Shown one piece after another: positions 32,682-40,785 of a stretch of DNA of 63,305 bases. The stretch's first letter is position 1. Every line of letters starts with the position of its first letter. The translations under genes and the position numbers were made by a program. Location of the stretch: positions 1-63,305 of the forward strand of contig URFL01000013.1 in NCBI GenBank assembly GCA_900547105.1. Reading direction: 5' to 3'. The notes under the pieces were generated by a model. It was given only the letters and a program-made list of their open reading frames with translations. It had not been told where the DNA came from and searched no databases. Source of the stretch: an uncultured Oscillospiraceae bacterium. Its GTDB lineage: Bacteria; Bacillota; Clostridia; Oscillospirales; Acutalibacteraceae.

Positions 32682-33635
32682 ATGAACAACAGCCGAAAAA
32701 TCGTGTTGGTGGGTACCGGTATGGTGGGGATGAGCTTTGCCTATGCGGCGCTGAACCAGCACATTGGCGATGAACTGCTATTGATCGACATCGACCGCGA
32801 GCGCGCACAGGGTGAGGCGATGGATCTGAACCACGGATTGGCGTTTGCCAGCGGCTCCATGAAGATCGCCGCAGGGGATTATGCCGACTGCGCCGATGCG
32901 GACATTGTCGCTATTTGCGCCGGTGTCAACCAAAAGCCGGGCGAATCCCGTCTGCAGCTGCTGCAGCGCAACACACAGGTGTTCCGCTCCATCGTGGAGC
33001 CGGTGGTGGCATCCGGCTTTGACGGCATTTTTCTGGTCGCCACCAATCCGGTGGATATCATGACACGGGTCACCTATGAGCTGTCCGGGTTTAACGCGGG
33101 GCGGGTGCTGGGCACCGGCACCACGCTGGATACGGCGCGGCTGCGGTATTTGCTGGGTGACTATTTTGGGGTGGATGCGCGCAATATGCACGCGTATGTG
33201 ATGGGGGAACACGGCGACAGCGAGTTTGTACCGTGGTCACAGGCGATGCTTGCCACCCGGTCGGTGGTGGAGCTGTGCCGCAGCCATCCGGAGGATTACC
33301 GGCTGGAGGAGCTGGAACGCATCAGCACCGAGGTGCGCGAAGCGGCGCAAAAGATCATTGCCGCCAAAAAAGCCACCTACTATGGTATCGGTATGTCCAT
33401 GACCCGCATCGCCCGCGCCATTTTGTCGAATGAGAGCAGCGTGCTCACCGTGTCCGCCCGGCTGCGCGGCGAATACGGCCAAAAGGATGTGTTTGTGGGG
33501 GTGCCCTGCATCATCAATCGCCAGGGAGTGGAGCGGGTGTTGGAACTGGATTTGAGCAAAGAGGAACGCAGCAAAATGGCTGCCTCCTGCGCCGTGCTGC
33601 ACGAGAATTACGATGGCTTGCAGCTGACAAAATAG
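32682..33635 (+). CDS. ldh: L-lactate dehydrogenase
   Basis: Reduces pyruvate to L-lactate with NADH, regenerating NAD in fermentation. 317 residues. The N-terminal Rossmann motif is VGTGMVGMSFAYA. The substrate loop AGVNQKPGESRLQLLQRN has Gln at the selectivity position (lactate rather than malate), the catalytic His is in MGEHGDSEFVPWS, and TNPVDIMT is conserved. The ribosome site AAAGGGGG lies 8 bases upstream. Divergent from lacZ across 163 bases that hold overlapping TATACT/TATACC elements near 32555. Followed by repeats with no clear terminator. Confidence 0.95.
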   Translation: MNNSRKIVLVGTGMVGMSFAYAALNQHIGDELLLIDIDRERAQGEAMDLNHGLAFASGSMKIAAGDYADCADADIVAICAGVNQKPGESRLQLLQRNTQVFRSIVEPVVASGFDGIFLVATNPVDIMTRVTYELSGFNAGRVLGTGTTLDTARLRYLLGDYFGVDARNMHAYVMGEHGDSEFVPWSQAMLATRSVVELCRSHPEDYRLEELERISTEVREAAQKIIAAKKATYYGIGMSMTRIARAILSNESSVLTVSARLRGEYGQKDVFVGVPCIINRQGVERVLELDLSKEERSKMAASCAVLHENYDGLQLTK

Positions 33636-33689
33636 CCACGCCATGGCGGCACGAAAATGTATATGCAAACCAGCGGCATGCCAAAGCCT

Positions 33690-34311
33690 TCCCCTCAGAG
33701 GCAATTTCTCTGACCACCGGTAGCGATAAGACTTGTCAAGCCTTCCCCTTGAGGGGAAGGTGGCGCGGCTTTACGCCGCGACGGATGAGGTGTTAGAAAC
33801 CGAAAAATTTCTGCATAAACCAATGGCGTGCCAAAGCCTCCCTTGTGTAAAGGGAGGTGGCACAGCGTTAAGCTGTGACGGAGGGATTGTAAAGAAAATG
33901 GCAAGTTCACCCGCCGCCCGATGGACGGCGAATAATCCCCCAGTCACGACCACGGTCGTGACAGCCCCCTTTACTCAAAGGGGACATACGCTCGCCGCCA
34001 GATAGCAAGGGAAATTAGATAGTCGCAGAAATCTCTCAAGCCTTCCCCTTGGAGGGGAAGGGGGACCGCCGAACGGCGGTGGATGAGGTGGAAAAGCGGC
34101 GGATTAAAGTATGCTATTGGTTTTCCGCAATACTACAAATGTGCGCAACTATTATATTGCTAAAATCTTATTGGTTCTCTCACACCTCATCCGCTTCGCT
34201 GCGCTCAGCACCTTCCCCTTGGAGGGGAAGGCTTTTGTTCTCCTTGCGGGGATTCTACAATTTTTTAGTTGGGATACCTTGCACGGCAACTTTTGCAAAG
34301 TTAACAATTTG
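33690..34311. repeat. Repeat cluster after ldh
   Basis: No gene is supported. It contains class A with the CGCGGCTTTACGCCGCG hairpin (33738-33792), class B (about 33826-33990, CCTCCCTTGTGTAAAGGGAGG with CCCCCTTTACTCAAAGGGG) and the composite unit at 34038-34234. The rest, to 34311, is AT-rich and featureless. Confidence 0.8.
34038..34234 (+). repeat. Composite repeat unit (MITE-like), intact copy
   Basis: Left arm: CCTTCCCCTTGGAGGGGAAGG, hairpin ACCGCCGAACGGCGGT, GGATGAGGTG. AT-rich core of about 95 bases (34092-34187). Right arm in inverted orientation: CACCTCATCC, CGCTTCGCTGCGCTCAGC, CCTTCCCCTTGGAGGGGAAGG. The arms therefore form terminal inverted repeats with different internal hairpins. 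The same arrangement recurs at 36207-36403, at 63160 to the window end and inverted at 11841. Confidence 0.8.
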
Positions 34312-34467
34312 GACACAAAATTGCCCAAAGGCCTCCCGCCAGAAAAACGGGAGGCCTTTGGGTGTTATCAGTCAATGGAGTTGCTCGCTAAAAAAAGGAG
34401 CATATGATGCTGCGCAGTCCTTGGGGAGAATCTGCACACGGCGGGTATTCGCGTCGTCCCGCCGTCT
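34312..34467 (-). ncRNA. Candidate small RNA divergent from padR
   Basis: On the minus strand a near-consensus promoter (TTGACA 34502-34497, 17 bases, TATAGT 34479-34474) faces away from padR. About 105 bases downstream lies a strong terminator hairpin, CCCAAAGGCCTCCCG with CGGGAGGCCTTTGGG (34324-34362), followed by CAATTTTGTG. Between them there is no start codon with a ribosome site but there are hairpins, such as CGGCGGG with CCCGCCG near the 5' end, and a single-stranded CTCCTTTTTTT that could pair with Shine-Dalgarno sequences. I do not recognise a known RNA family. Ends are predicted. Confidence 0.45.
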
Positions 34468-34524
34468 GTCACTACTATACAACAACAAAATTATTTTGTC
34501 AACAATATTTTGCGACAAATAGTA

Positions 34525-34553
34525 TTGACGGCAAAATAATACGAAAGTATAAT
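34525..34553 (+). promoter_or_regulatory. Promoter of the padR operon
   Basis: TTGACG (34525-34530), 17 bases, TATAAT (34548-34553). It overlaps the right half of an imperfect inverted repeat GTCAACAATATT / AATAGTATTGAC (34498-34529), a possible autoregulatory site shared with the divergent small RNA promoter. Confidence 0.7.
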
Positions 34554-34577
34554 TAAATGGAAGAAAGAGGTGAGACT

Positions 34578-34919
34578 GTGAGCGTTAGTGATAACCTCAA
34601 AAGGGGAACCATTGAACTCATGCTCCTGACCTTGCTCAACGAGAGCGATATGTACGGGTACCAGCTCTGCCAGACATTGGAAGAGCGCAGCGAAGGCTTG
34701 TTTATTGTCAAAGAAGGCTCGCTTTACCCCACGCTGTACCGTCTTTTGGGAAAAGGCCTGATCTCTGACCGAAAGGAAAAGGTGGGGGTGCGCCGCACGC
34801 GCGTCTACTACCATTTGGAACCGGCGGGGAAAGAATATTTGCAGGAGATTCGGCGGGAATACGACGCTCTCAGTCAAGGCATTCTTCATGTTTTACAGTA
34901 TACCCGGAAGGAGGGATAA
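34578..34919 (+). CDS. PadR-family transcriptional regulator
   Basis: 113 residues from GTG 34578, behind AGAAAGAGGTGAG; an ATG at 34557 lies before that site. A winged-helix PadR domain fills the protein: LKRGTIELMLLTLLNESDMY, GYQLCQTLEERS, KEGSLYPTLYRLLGKGLIS and the wing RRTRVYYHLEPAGKEYL. PadR proteins usually repress their own operon and sense small molecules or membrane stress. The next gene starts 4 bases after the stop, so the two are co-transcribed. Confidence 0.93.
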   Translation: MSVSDNLKRGTIELMLLTLLNESDMYGYQLCQTLEERSEGLFIVKEGSLYPTLYRLLGKGLISDRKEKVGVRRTRVYYHLEPAGKEYLQEIRREYDALSQGILHVLQYTRKEG

Positions 34920-34923
34920 CGGA

Positions 34924-35334
34924 ATGAGTCGGGCGGGCAAAATCTATTGCAGACGGATCAGAAAGCGGATCGTGGGAACGCGCCGTGAAAAAGCAGTGTT
35001 TCTGGAACCATTGAAAGGAAGTGTAGAGGAATATCAGCAGGAGCATCCGGATGCAACACTGGCGGAGCTTTGCGACCACTTCGGCAAACCGGAGACGATC
35101 GCAAACGATTACATATCCACGCTGGATGACGAATTTGTGCGCAAGCGGCTTTTCCGTGCAAAAGCGATCCGGATCGGCGTAATCATCGTAGCAGCCATAG
35201 CGGCAGTGGCGCTCGGTGCATTGGGTGCGGCAATGTTGTTGAATCGATCAGCTAACACACCGGATACCGGTGAAGTAACGATTGTTTATCAGGATGGGTA
35301 TACGCAAGAGGAAGTAGCACATTTTTATGAGTGA
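34924..35334 (+). CDS. PadR-linked membrane protein with N-terminal helical domain (HAAS/DUF1700-like)
   Basis: 136 residues behind AAGGAGG. A cytoplasmic helical domain (about 1-75; VEEYQQEHPDATLAELCDHF, then GKPETIANDYI) of the type that accompanies PadR regulators in Firmicutes precedes one transmembrane helix (AIRIGVIIVAAIAAVALGAL). About 35 extracytoplasmic residues follow. Proteins of this kind act as membrane-bound partners or anti-regulators of the PadR protein; that role is family knowledge, not shown here. Confidence 0.8.
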   Translation: MSRAGKIYCRRIRKRIVGTRREKAVFLEPLKGSVEEYQQEHPDATLAELCDHFGKPETIANDYISTLDDEFVRKRLFRAKAIRIGVIIVAAIAAVALGALGAAMLLNRSANTPDTGEVTIVYQDGYTQEEVAHFYE

Positions 35335-35346
35335 GAGAGGGGCAAT

Positions 35347-35835
35347 ATGACAATGAAAAAGATTTTGGCGATGCTGTGCATGACGGTGCTGATGGTGTCG
35401 GTACCCGCGGCGGTTTTGGCGGAAACGCAGGAGGACGAAGGCGTTGTAGTCAGCGAAACGACGGAGTATCAGGAGGACGGCTCCTATATCGAGATCGTGG
35501 TGCGCGAGCTCCCGGCGGTGACGCGGGCAACCACCAGCAAAAGCGGCAGCAAAACCTATACGGCTAAGGATTCCGATGGCAATGCACTGTGGTCGTTCAC
35601 GGAAAAGGGCACTTTTTCCGTGAACACGGGTGTCAGCGCGACCTGCACCGCATCATCCTGTAGCACCAGCATTAAACATAGCGATTGGACGGTTGCTGAA
35701 AAAGCCTCCAAAAAATCCGGCAATCAGGCAATCGGTACCGGCACATTCAAAAAGAAGTTGTTGGGTTTGATTACGACAGATACCAGAGATTGTAAAGTTG
35801 TGCTGGCCTGCGACAAAAACGGCAAATTGAGCTGA
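35347..35835 (+). CDS. Secreted protein of unknown function, PadR operon
   Basis: 162 residues. A clear signal peptide (MKKILAMLCMTVLMVSVPAAVLA, in two parts KKILAMLCMTVLMVSVPAA and VLA) has cleavage expected after about residue 25. The mature part is Ser/Thr/Lys-rich with two nearby cysteines (TCTASSCST) and a third near the C-terminus (CKVVLACDKNG), so disulfides are possible. It contains a repeated small beta pattern (SKTYTAKDSDGNALWSFTEK). Third gene of the padR operon, 12 bases after the previous stop, so probably the effector or exported product. No family recognised. Confidence 0.75.
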   Translation: MTMKKILAMLCMTVLMVSVPAAVLAETQEDEGVVVSETTEYQEDGSYIEIVVRELPAVTRATTSKSGSKTYTAKDSDGNALWSFTEKGTFSVNTGVSATCTASSCSTSIKHSDWTVAEKASKKSGNQAIGTGTFKKKLLGLITTDTRDCKVVLACDKNGKLS

Positions 35836-35856
35836 TAGCGCTCGATAGATAAAGAG

Positions 35857-35895
35857 AACCCCCGACACAAAGACATTCTTTGTGTCGGGGGTTTT
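35857..35895 (+). terminator. Terminator of the padR operon
   Basis: AACCCCCGACACAAAG pairs with CTTTGTGTCGGGGGTT (16 bp, perfect) and ends in TTTTT. Confidence 0.92.
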
Positions 35896-35939
35896 TGTCG
35901 TATGTATATTTCCGTGTTTGCCCTTGTACCTTGCCGACG

Positions 35940-36570
35940 CTTGCGGCAAAAGGATTCTTCGCTCCGCTCAGAATGACAGGGTGAGTGCCCTCGTTGTAGA
36001 AATCCCATCCGGCTCCCTCTGACGAGGGAGCTGTCGAGCGACAGCGAGACTGAGGGAGAGACAGAGTTTTTGCAACACCCAAAGTGGGCGGTGTTTTTTC
36101 TCTCCCTCCGTCTTTTTGCTGCGCAAAAATCCACCTCCCTCGTCAGAGGGAGGCTGGCACCCGCCGCCAAATAGCATAGACAGTTTGATGAGCGTAGAGA
36201 TTTCACAAGCCTTCCCCTCCGAGGGGAAGGGGGACCGCCGAACGGCGGTGGATGAGGTGGAAAAGCGGCAAATTAAAGTATGCTATTGGTTTTCCGCAAT
36301 ACTACAAATGTGCGCAACTTATTATATTGCTAAAATCTTATTGGTCTTCTGACACCTCATCCGCTTCGCTGCGCTCAGCACCTTCTCCTCAAGGAGAAGG
36401 CTTGCGCCCGCCGCCAAATAGCATAGACAGTTTGATGAGCGTAGAGATTTCACAAGCCTTCCCCTTGGAGGTGATTCCCTGCGCTTGGACGGATGATAAG
36501 TCCCCTCAAGCCTTCCCCTTGAGGGGAAGGTGGCGCGGCTTTACGCCGCGACGGATGAGGTGGAAAAGTT
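35940..36570. repeat. Repeat cluster before the acetylesterase gene
   Basis: No gene is supported. Contents: class D in reverse (about 35950-35981), a class C pair (about 35998-36166) with GGCTCCCTCTGACGAGGGAGC and CCTCCCTCGTCAGAGGGAGG at its ends, the composite unit 36207-36403, a duplicated short stretch (CATAGACAGTTTGATGAGCG at 36174 and 36422) and class A (36508-36562). Confidence 0.85.
36207..36403 (+). repeat. Composite repeat unit (MITE-like), second intact copy
   Basis: Same arms, same hairpin types in the same order and a nearly identical core as at 34038-34234; the right arm has CCTTCTCCTCAAGGAGAAGG, a paired change that keeps the palindrome. Confidence 0.8.
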
Positions 36571-36578
36571 TTTACACT

Positions 36579-37943
36579 TTATTTCAGCCAGTCACTCAAT
36601 TTCAGCGGGCCGAATGCGGGCAGCGGGCGACCGGCGGCGTCGGTGATGTTGGCGTAGGTGCCGTTGCCGAAGAAATACGAGAGATACATCTCTTTCAGCT
36701 GCTCGTCGGGGCATTCGTGGCGGACAAACACCGTGTCCTCGCCCAGCTCCAGCCGGAAGATGCTGCGGGTGTCGATGTGATCCGGGCTGCGGGACAGCGC
36801 AAAGCCGGAGGGGACACCGGGGCTTTGCAGCCCGCCGTGAATGTTGCGGTAGCGCACCGCCAGGTTCTCACCCCAGTCGTCCGATCCGTGGATGATGCGG
36901 ATGTCGGACAACGCCGGCGCGGGCAGCGTTTTCAACCCCTGTTTGTCAAAGCAAAGGCGCGCCATGCTTTCCGCCGCCGCTTTGCCCAGCCGCTGGTGAT
37001 ACCGCGCTTGCAGATGAATCCCGTCCGCGTAATCCGCGTCGGTCACTGCCAGCGTATCCAGCGCCGGGATCGCGTCGGTCATCTGCCGCTGCAGCTCGCG
37101 GATCGCGCTCCAATGGGGATCGTCCGCGATGGCGGCGTTGCTGAACCGCCCGATCTGCACCTGCACAAAAGGCAGCTCCGGCTCGCCGAGCGCTTCGCGG
37201 AACGCGGCGATCAGCCGCTGCATCCGCCCGGTGAACAGCTCCACACCGGTGGGGTTGGCTTCGGCGCAGCCCTGGTACCAGAAGATGCCGCGCACCCGCC
37301 CGCCGGACAGCTTGATGCGGTTCATCGTGATTTGATACAGATTGGGGATATCCTCTTTCGCGTCGGGATCCCACTGGCTCAAATTGGAGCCGCCCAGCGC
37401 GCAGGGAATCACCCCTTGCGGCAAACCGGTGCGGGCGTGCATCGCTTCCGCAAAGTAAAAGCCGGGACCAACGCCGCGCACATGCACCCCGCCGTGACCC
37501 TTGAAATGATTCTGCATAAACGGCTCCGGGCACATCCAACCGCGGTGCAGCCGCGGTTCCGCCAGCTCCCAATGCTCGTTATCAAACGAAAACTGGCGCA
37601 GCTCGGGGCGCTGGCGCAGCTCGCCCGCGATGTCGCGGTAGTAGCCGATGCCCTCCATGTTGGATTGCCCCGCCAGCAGCCACACATCGCCGACATACAG
37701 ATCGGTCAGCGTGACGCTGCTTTCGTCATCGGTCAGCGTGACGGTGTAGGGACCGCCCACCGGAATGTTGATCAGCCAGAAAAAGCGATGCCCATCGCGC
37801 GGGGCATCCTCCCGCACCTGCCCGTGGGGCACCGATACGCGGATGTTCACATCGCCCACTGCGTCGGCGGCAAAGCCGGCGCGGCACAGCTCGGTATCGC
37901 GTTGCAGCACCATGCCGGACGACAGTCCATATACGATTTTCAT
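36579..37943 (-). CDS. Sialate O-acetylesterase-like SGNH hydrolase
   Basis: 454 residues from ATG 37943, behind AGGAGG; upstream in-frame codons lack a ribosome site. The SASA-type SGNH esterase core carries the serine motif LLAGQSNMEG (near residue 92), ALGGSNLSQWDP, IFWYQGCAEANP and the catalytic Asp/His pair in DADYADGIHLQ (near 308). A beta domain follows (about 345-454). No signal peptide, so cytosolic. The family removes O-acetyl groups from sialic acids or plant polysaccharides; with dockerin glycosidases in the window, plant glycan deacetylation is equally possible. Confidence 0.85.
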   Translation of the reverse strand: MKIVYGLSSGMVLQRDTELCRAGFAADAVGDVNIRVSVPHGQVREDAPRDGHRFFWLINIPVGGPYTVTLTDDESSVTLTDLYVGDVWLLAGQSNMEGIGYYRDIAGELRQRPELRQFSFDNEHWELAEPRLHRGWMCPEPFMQNHFKGHGGVHVRGVGPGFYFAEAMHARTGLPQGVIPCALGGSNLSQWDPDAKEDIPNLYQITMNRIKLSGGRVRGIFWYQGCAEANPTGVELFTGRMQRLIAAFREALGEPELPFVQVQIGRFSNAAIADDPHWSAIRELQRQMTDAIPALDTLAVTDADYADGIHLQARYHQRLGKAAAESMARLCFDKQGLKTLPAPALSDIRIIHGSDDWGENLAVRYRNIHGGLQSPGVPSGFALSRSPDHIDTRSIFRLELGEDTVFVRHECPDEQLKEMYLSYFFGNGTYANITDAAGRPLPAFGPLKLSDWLK

Positions 37944-38004
37944 AAACACAGCCTCCTGAAATAAAAAAATCTCCGCCACGCGGGCGGAGAACATCACCAA
38001 TCTA

Positions 38005-38868
38005 TCACAGCGCCTGTTCGCCGATGCGCTCGCCCATGCGCACCACGGTTTCCAGCCCGTTTTGGGTGTTGCGCAGCAGCTCGTTGTCGATATCGACTGC
38101 GCCGGGGCGCAGCAACAGCACAATGGTGGAGCCGCCGAATTGGAACATCCCTTTTTCCGCCCCGCGGCGCACCTGCGCGCGCCCGTGGTGGTTGCAGATC
38201 TTGCCCACCATCAACGCCCCTACCTCCACCTGCACCACATCGCCGAAGTGGGCGGTGTGCATCAGCGTGTATTCGCGGCAGTTGCGCTTGTAAATATTCA
38301 CCCGCTCCAGCGCGATGGGCTGCACCGTGTGCAGCACGCCGGGGAGAAAATGGTTGTCCTCTTTTTCGCCGTCGTCAATATAGCAATAGCGGTGGTAATC
38401 GTCCACCGTCAGTCGGCAGATCACGCATACGCCGCCCGCGAACTGCGCCGCCAGCGGGTCGCCGCCCAGCAGCTCCTCCACCGTATAGGCGGATTGCTTG
38501 ATCCAAAAGCGCCGTCCCTCGTCAATGGGGTAGGCGGACAGCTTGCAGTCGCACGGACTGATCAGATGGGTGGGGTCGGTGTCGATGGGGCGGCATTCCG
38601 GCTGGATGCGGCGGGTGAAAAACTGGTTATAACAGCGATAATCCGCCGCTTCGTATTCCGATAAATCGATGTTGTTTTTGCGCACGAACGAGTCGATCAT
38701 CCGCACCGACAGGCGGCTGTTCATAAAGCCGCCCGCCAGCCGCGACACAAACCGACGAGTCAGCAGCTTCAGCACCAGCCGACCGGCCGCGCAGCCATAC
38801 AAAAATGCCAACGCCCCGCCGGGGCGTGTTACCGCAACGGTGGGGCGAGAAGAAGTTTGTTCGGTCAT
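38005..38868 (-). CDS. psd: Phosphatidylserine decarboxylase
   Basis: Converts phosphatidylserine to phosphatidylethanolamine at the membrane. 287 residues. The proenzyme self-cleaves at a Gly-Ser bond to form a pyruvoyl group; the motif here is QFGGSTIVLLL near residue 246 (LGST in many homologues). The catalytic DDYHRY segment (CRLTVDDYHRYCYIDDG) and HTVQPIALERVNIYKRNCRE are conserved. Four bases after pssA, last gene of a three-gene minus-strand operon. Confidence 0.94.
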   Translation of the reverse strand: MTEQTSSRPTVAVTRPGGALAFLYGCAAGRLVLKLLTRRFVSRLAGGFMNSRLSVRMIDSFVRKNNIDLSEYEAADYRCYNQFFTRRIQPECRPIDTDPTHLISPCDCKLSAYPIDEGRRFWIKQSAYTVEELLGGDPLAAQFAGGVCVICRLTVDDYHRYCYIDDGEKEDNHFLPGVLHTVQPIALERVNIYKRNCREYTLMHTAHFGDVVQVEVGALMVGKICNHHGRAQVRRGAEKGMFQFGGSTIVLLLRPGAVDIDNELLRNTQNGLETVVRMGERIGEQAL

Positions 38869-38872
38869 GTGA

Positions 38873-39499
38873 TCACTTCCCCCACACGATCAGTGCCACA
38901 AATTCCAGCAGCCCCAGCACCAGCATACCGAGGATGATTTTCAGTCCCGGCTTGGGAACGCGGAATTTCAGCACAAAGGCGGCGGCAATCAGCAGCAGCG
39001 CCACACCGTAGATGTAAGGGAACGATTCCTGCAGCGCCGGCACGCCGCGCAGCAGATATACCGCCGGCAAAATCAGCGCGGTCGCGGTGACCGGCAAGCC
39101 CAGATAGCCGGTGCTTTTTTTACCGGGATGCGCCATGTATTCCTCCGCCATCACGTTGAAATACGCCAGACGGATCAGCGCCCCGAGGATAAACAGCAAA
39201 AAGACCGGCACAAAATACCACTTTTGTAACCCGGCGGCATAGCCGATGGTGGTGGGCAGCACCCCGAAGCAGATCAGATCGCACAGCGAATCCAGCTGGA
39301 TGCCGAACCGCTTTTCCTGCTCGGTGCTGGTGGTGCGGGTGCGGGCAATGCGGCCGTCAAAGGCATCGCAAAAGCCGGAAACCGCCAGACAGAACACCGC
39401 CGACAGCGGATGCCCGGAGCAAGCGAAAAATATGCCCAAAACGCCCGACGCCAAGCTGGCGTAGGTCGCCCAAACCGTGTAGTTCCAAAATCCCAACAT
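38873..39499 (-). CDS. pssA: CDP-diacylglycerol-serine O-phosphatidyltransferase
   Basis: Makes phosphatidylserine from CDP-diacylglycerol and serine; product used by the next gene. 208 residues with about six membrane helices. The CDP-alcohol phosphotransferase signature D-x2-DG-x2-AR-x8+-G-x3-D-x3-D is complete: CDAFDGRIARTR, then RFGIQLDSLCDLICFG. The pairing with psd identifies the substrate as serine. Confidence 0.93.
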   Translation of the reverse strand: MLGFWNYTVWATYASLASGVLGIFFACSGHPLSAVFCLAVSGFCDAFDGRIARTRTTSTEQEKRFGIQLDSLCDLICFGVLPTTIGYAAGLQKWYFVPVFLLFILGALIRLAYFNVMAEEYMAHPGKKSTGYLGLPVTATALILPAVYLLRGVPALQESFPYIYGVALLLIAAAFVLKFRVPKPGLKIILGMLVLGLLEFVALIVWGK

Positions 39500-39523
39500 G
39501 GTGGTTCCTCCTCGTTTTTGCCG

Positions 39524-40582
39524 CTACGATGCTGTTGGCGGCGCAACCGGTTTTTGGCGGTGCATCACGCGTTGTTGATGCACGATACAGATGATGCTGC
39601 ACAAAATCAGGCAGCCGTAATAATTCAGTCCGCGGGTGAGCAGCAGCGCGGGTTCCAGCTGGTGCCCGGCGGTGTAGATGGTGCCGTACAGCACGAGAAA
39701 CATCTTTTCCGACGCGCCGACCCCGCCGGGCAGCGGCAGCGAATCCACCGCGATCGAGATCATCACCTGGATCACGATGAAGTAGCCGATGGACAGCCCG
39801 GAATACCCCAAGCTGCGGTAGACCCAAAAGGACACCGAAAACATACAAAGCCGCTGAGCCATCGCCCACAGATAGACGCGAAACGGCATCGCGGGGTTTT
39901 GGCGGATGTACGCCGCACTGGCGCGATATTCCGCCAGCTGCTCTTCCAAAGACGCCAGCTTGTCCTCCGGATGGCGCACCAGATGGAGCTTGTGCCCCAG
40001 CACCACCAGCGACCGGCATACCCGCAGCATCAGCGTGTTGGAAAACATCGCCAGCAAAAACACCGCCATCACCACGACATTGACAGTGACGCCAAAGGCA
40101 AACAGCAGCTTGAAATACCATTCACCGCCGAAAATCAGCTCCGGATGCACACACACCGAGATAATGCCCAGCGTCATCAGCACCGCTTTGTACACCACCG
40201 TGTACAGCAGCAGCACCATGCCGGCTTTGGCAACCGGCACCCCGTCTTTGCTCATGGCGTATACCACCGCGGGCTGCCCGCCGGTGGCGGAGGGGGTGAT
40301 GGCGGACACATAAAAATCCACACAGCCGTAGGTGAAGGACGGCCAAAACCGGATATGTTCCCCCAAGCCTTTCAGCATGACGCGGTAGCATTGCCCCTCG
40401 CCCGCCAAAAACAGCAGCACTGCCGCGAAGCCGATGCCCAGATACAAGGGGTTAGCGCTGCAGATCACCCGCCACAGCTCCCGTAGCTCCAGATTGCGCA
40501 GCAGCATATAAAAGGTCAGCACGACCAGCACCACCAGCATGATGATCCCGCCGAGGTGCTTTTTGGGCTTTTCCTCTGTCAT
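39524..40582 (-). CDS. Lysyl-phosphatidylglycerol synthase-type flippase-like membrane protein
   Basis: 352 residues with about eight transmembrane helices, of the family formed by the membrane half of MprF (UPF0104-like). Signature segments SAITPSATGGQPA and SLPLPGGVGASEKMF are present; there is no aminoacyltransferase domain. In context with pssA and psd it probably moves or modifies phospholipids; the substrate is unknown. First gene of the operon, with a promoter at 40643-40671. Confidence 0.85.
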   Translation of the reverse strand: MTEEKPKKHLGGIIMLVVLVVLTFYMLLRNLELRELWRVICSANPLYLGIGFAAVLLFLAGEGQCYRVMLKGLGEHIRFWPSFTYGCVDFYVSAITPSATGGQPAVVYAMSKDGVPVAKAGMVLLLYTVVYKAVLMTLGIISVCVHPELIFGGEWYFKLLFAFGVTVNVVVMAVFLLAMFSNTLMLRVCRSLVVLGHKLHLVRHPEDKLASLEEQLAEYRASAAYIRQNPAMPFRVYLWAMAQRLCMFSVSFWVYRSLGYSGLSIGYFIVIQVMISIAVDSLPLPGGVGASEKMFLVLYGTIYTAGHQLEPALLLTRGLNYYGCLILCSIICIVHQQRVMHRQKPVAPPTAS

Positions 40583-40642
40583 AAATCATGTCCCTCCGAC
40601 GCGTATGCGATGACCACCGGTCCGCAAGCCGGTTTTCTTTTG

Positions 40643-40671
40643 ATTATACATGACTTTTCCCTAAAAGTCTA
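40643..40671 (-). promoter_or_regulatory. Promoter of the flippase-pssA-psd operon
   Basis: On the minus strand TAGACT (40671-40666), 17-base spacer, TATAAT (40648-40643), about 60 bases before the first gene. Confidence 0.6.
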
Positions 40672-40737
40672 GAAAAAAAGGCAATCGACTGAAAATATTC
40701 AGATATGCGGGATTTTTTGCCGCCTCTCCGGCGCAAA

Positions 40738-40771
40738 AAATCCCGACCGAAGCGGGGCTCGGTCGGGATTT
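40738..40771 (-). terminator. Terminator of the small exporter gene
   Basis: AAATCCCGACCGA pairs with TCGGTCGGGATTT; on the minus strand it is followed by a T6 run. Confidence 0.88.
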
Positions 40772-40785
40772 GGTGACAATTACCA

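Noticed and set aside
11841..36562. CRISPR array among the palindromic repeats
   Set aside because: Repeats are irregularly spaced, in both orientations, without unique spacers of constant length, and no cas gene is present.
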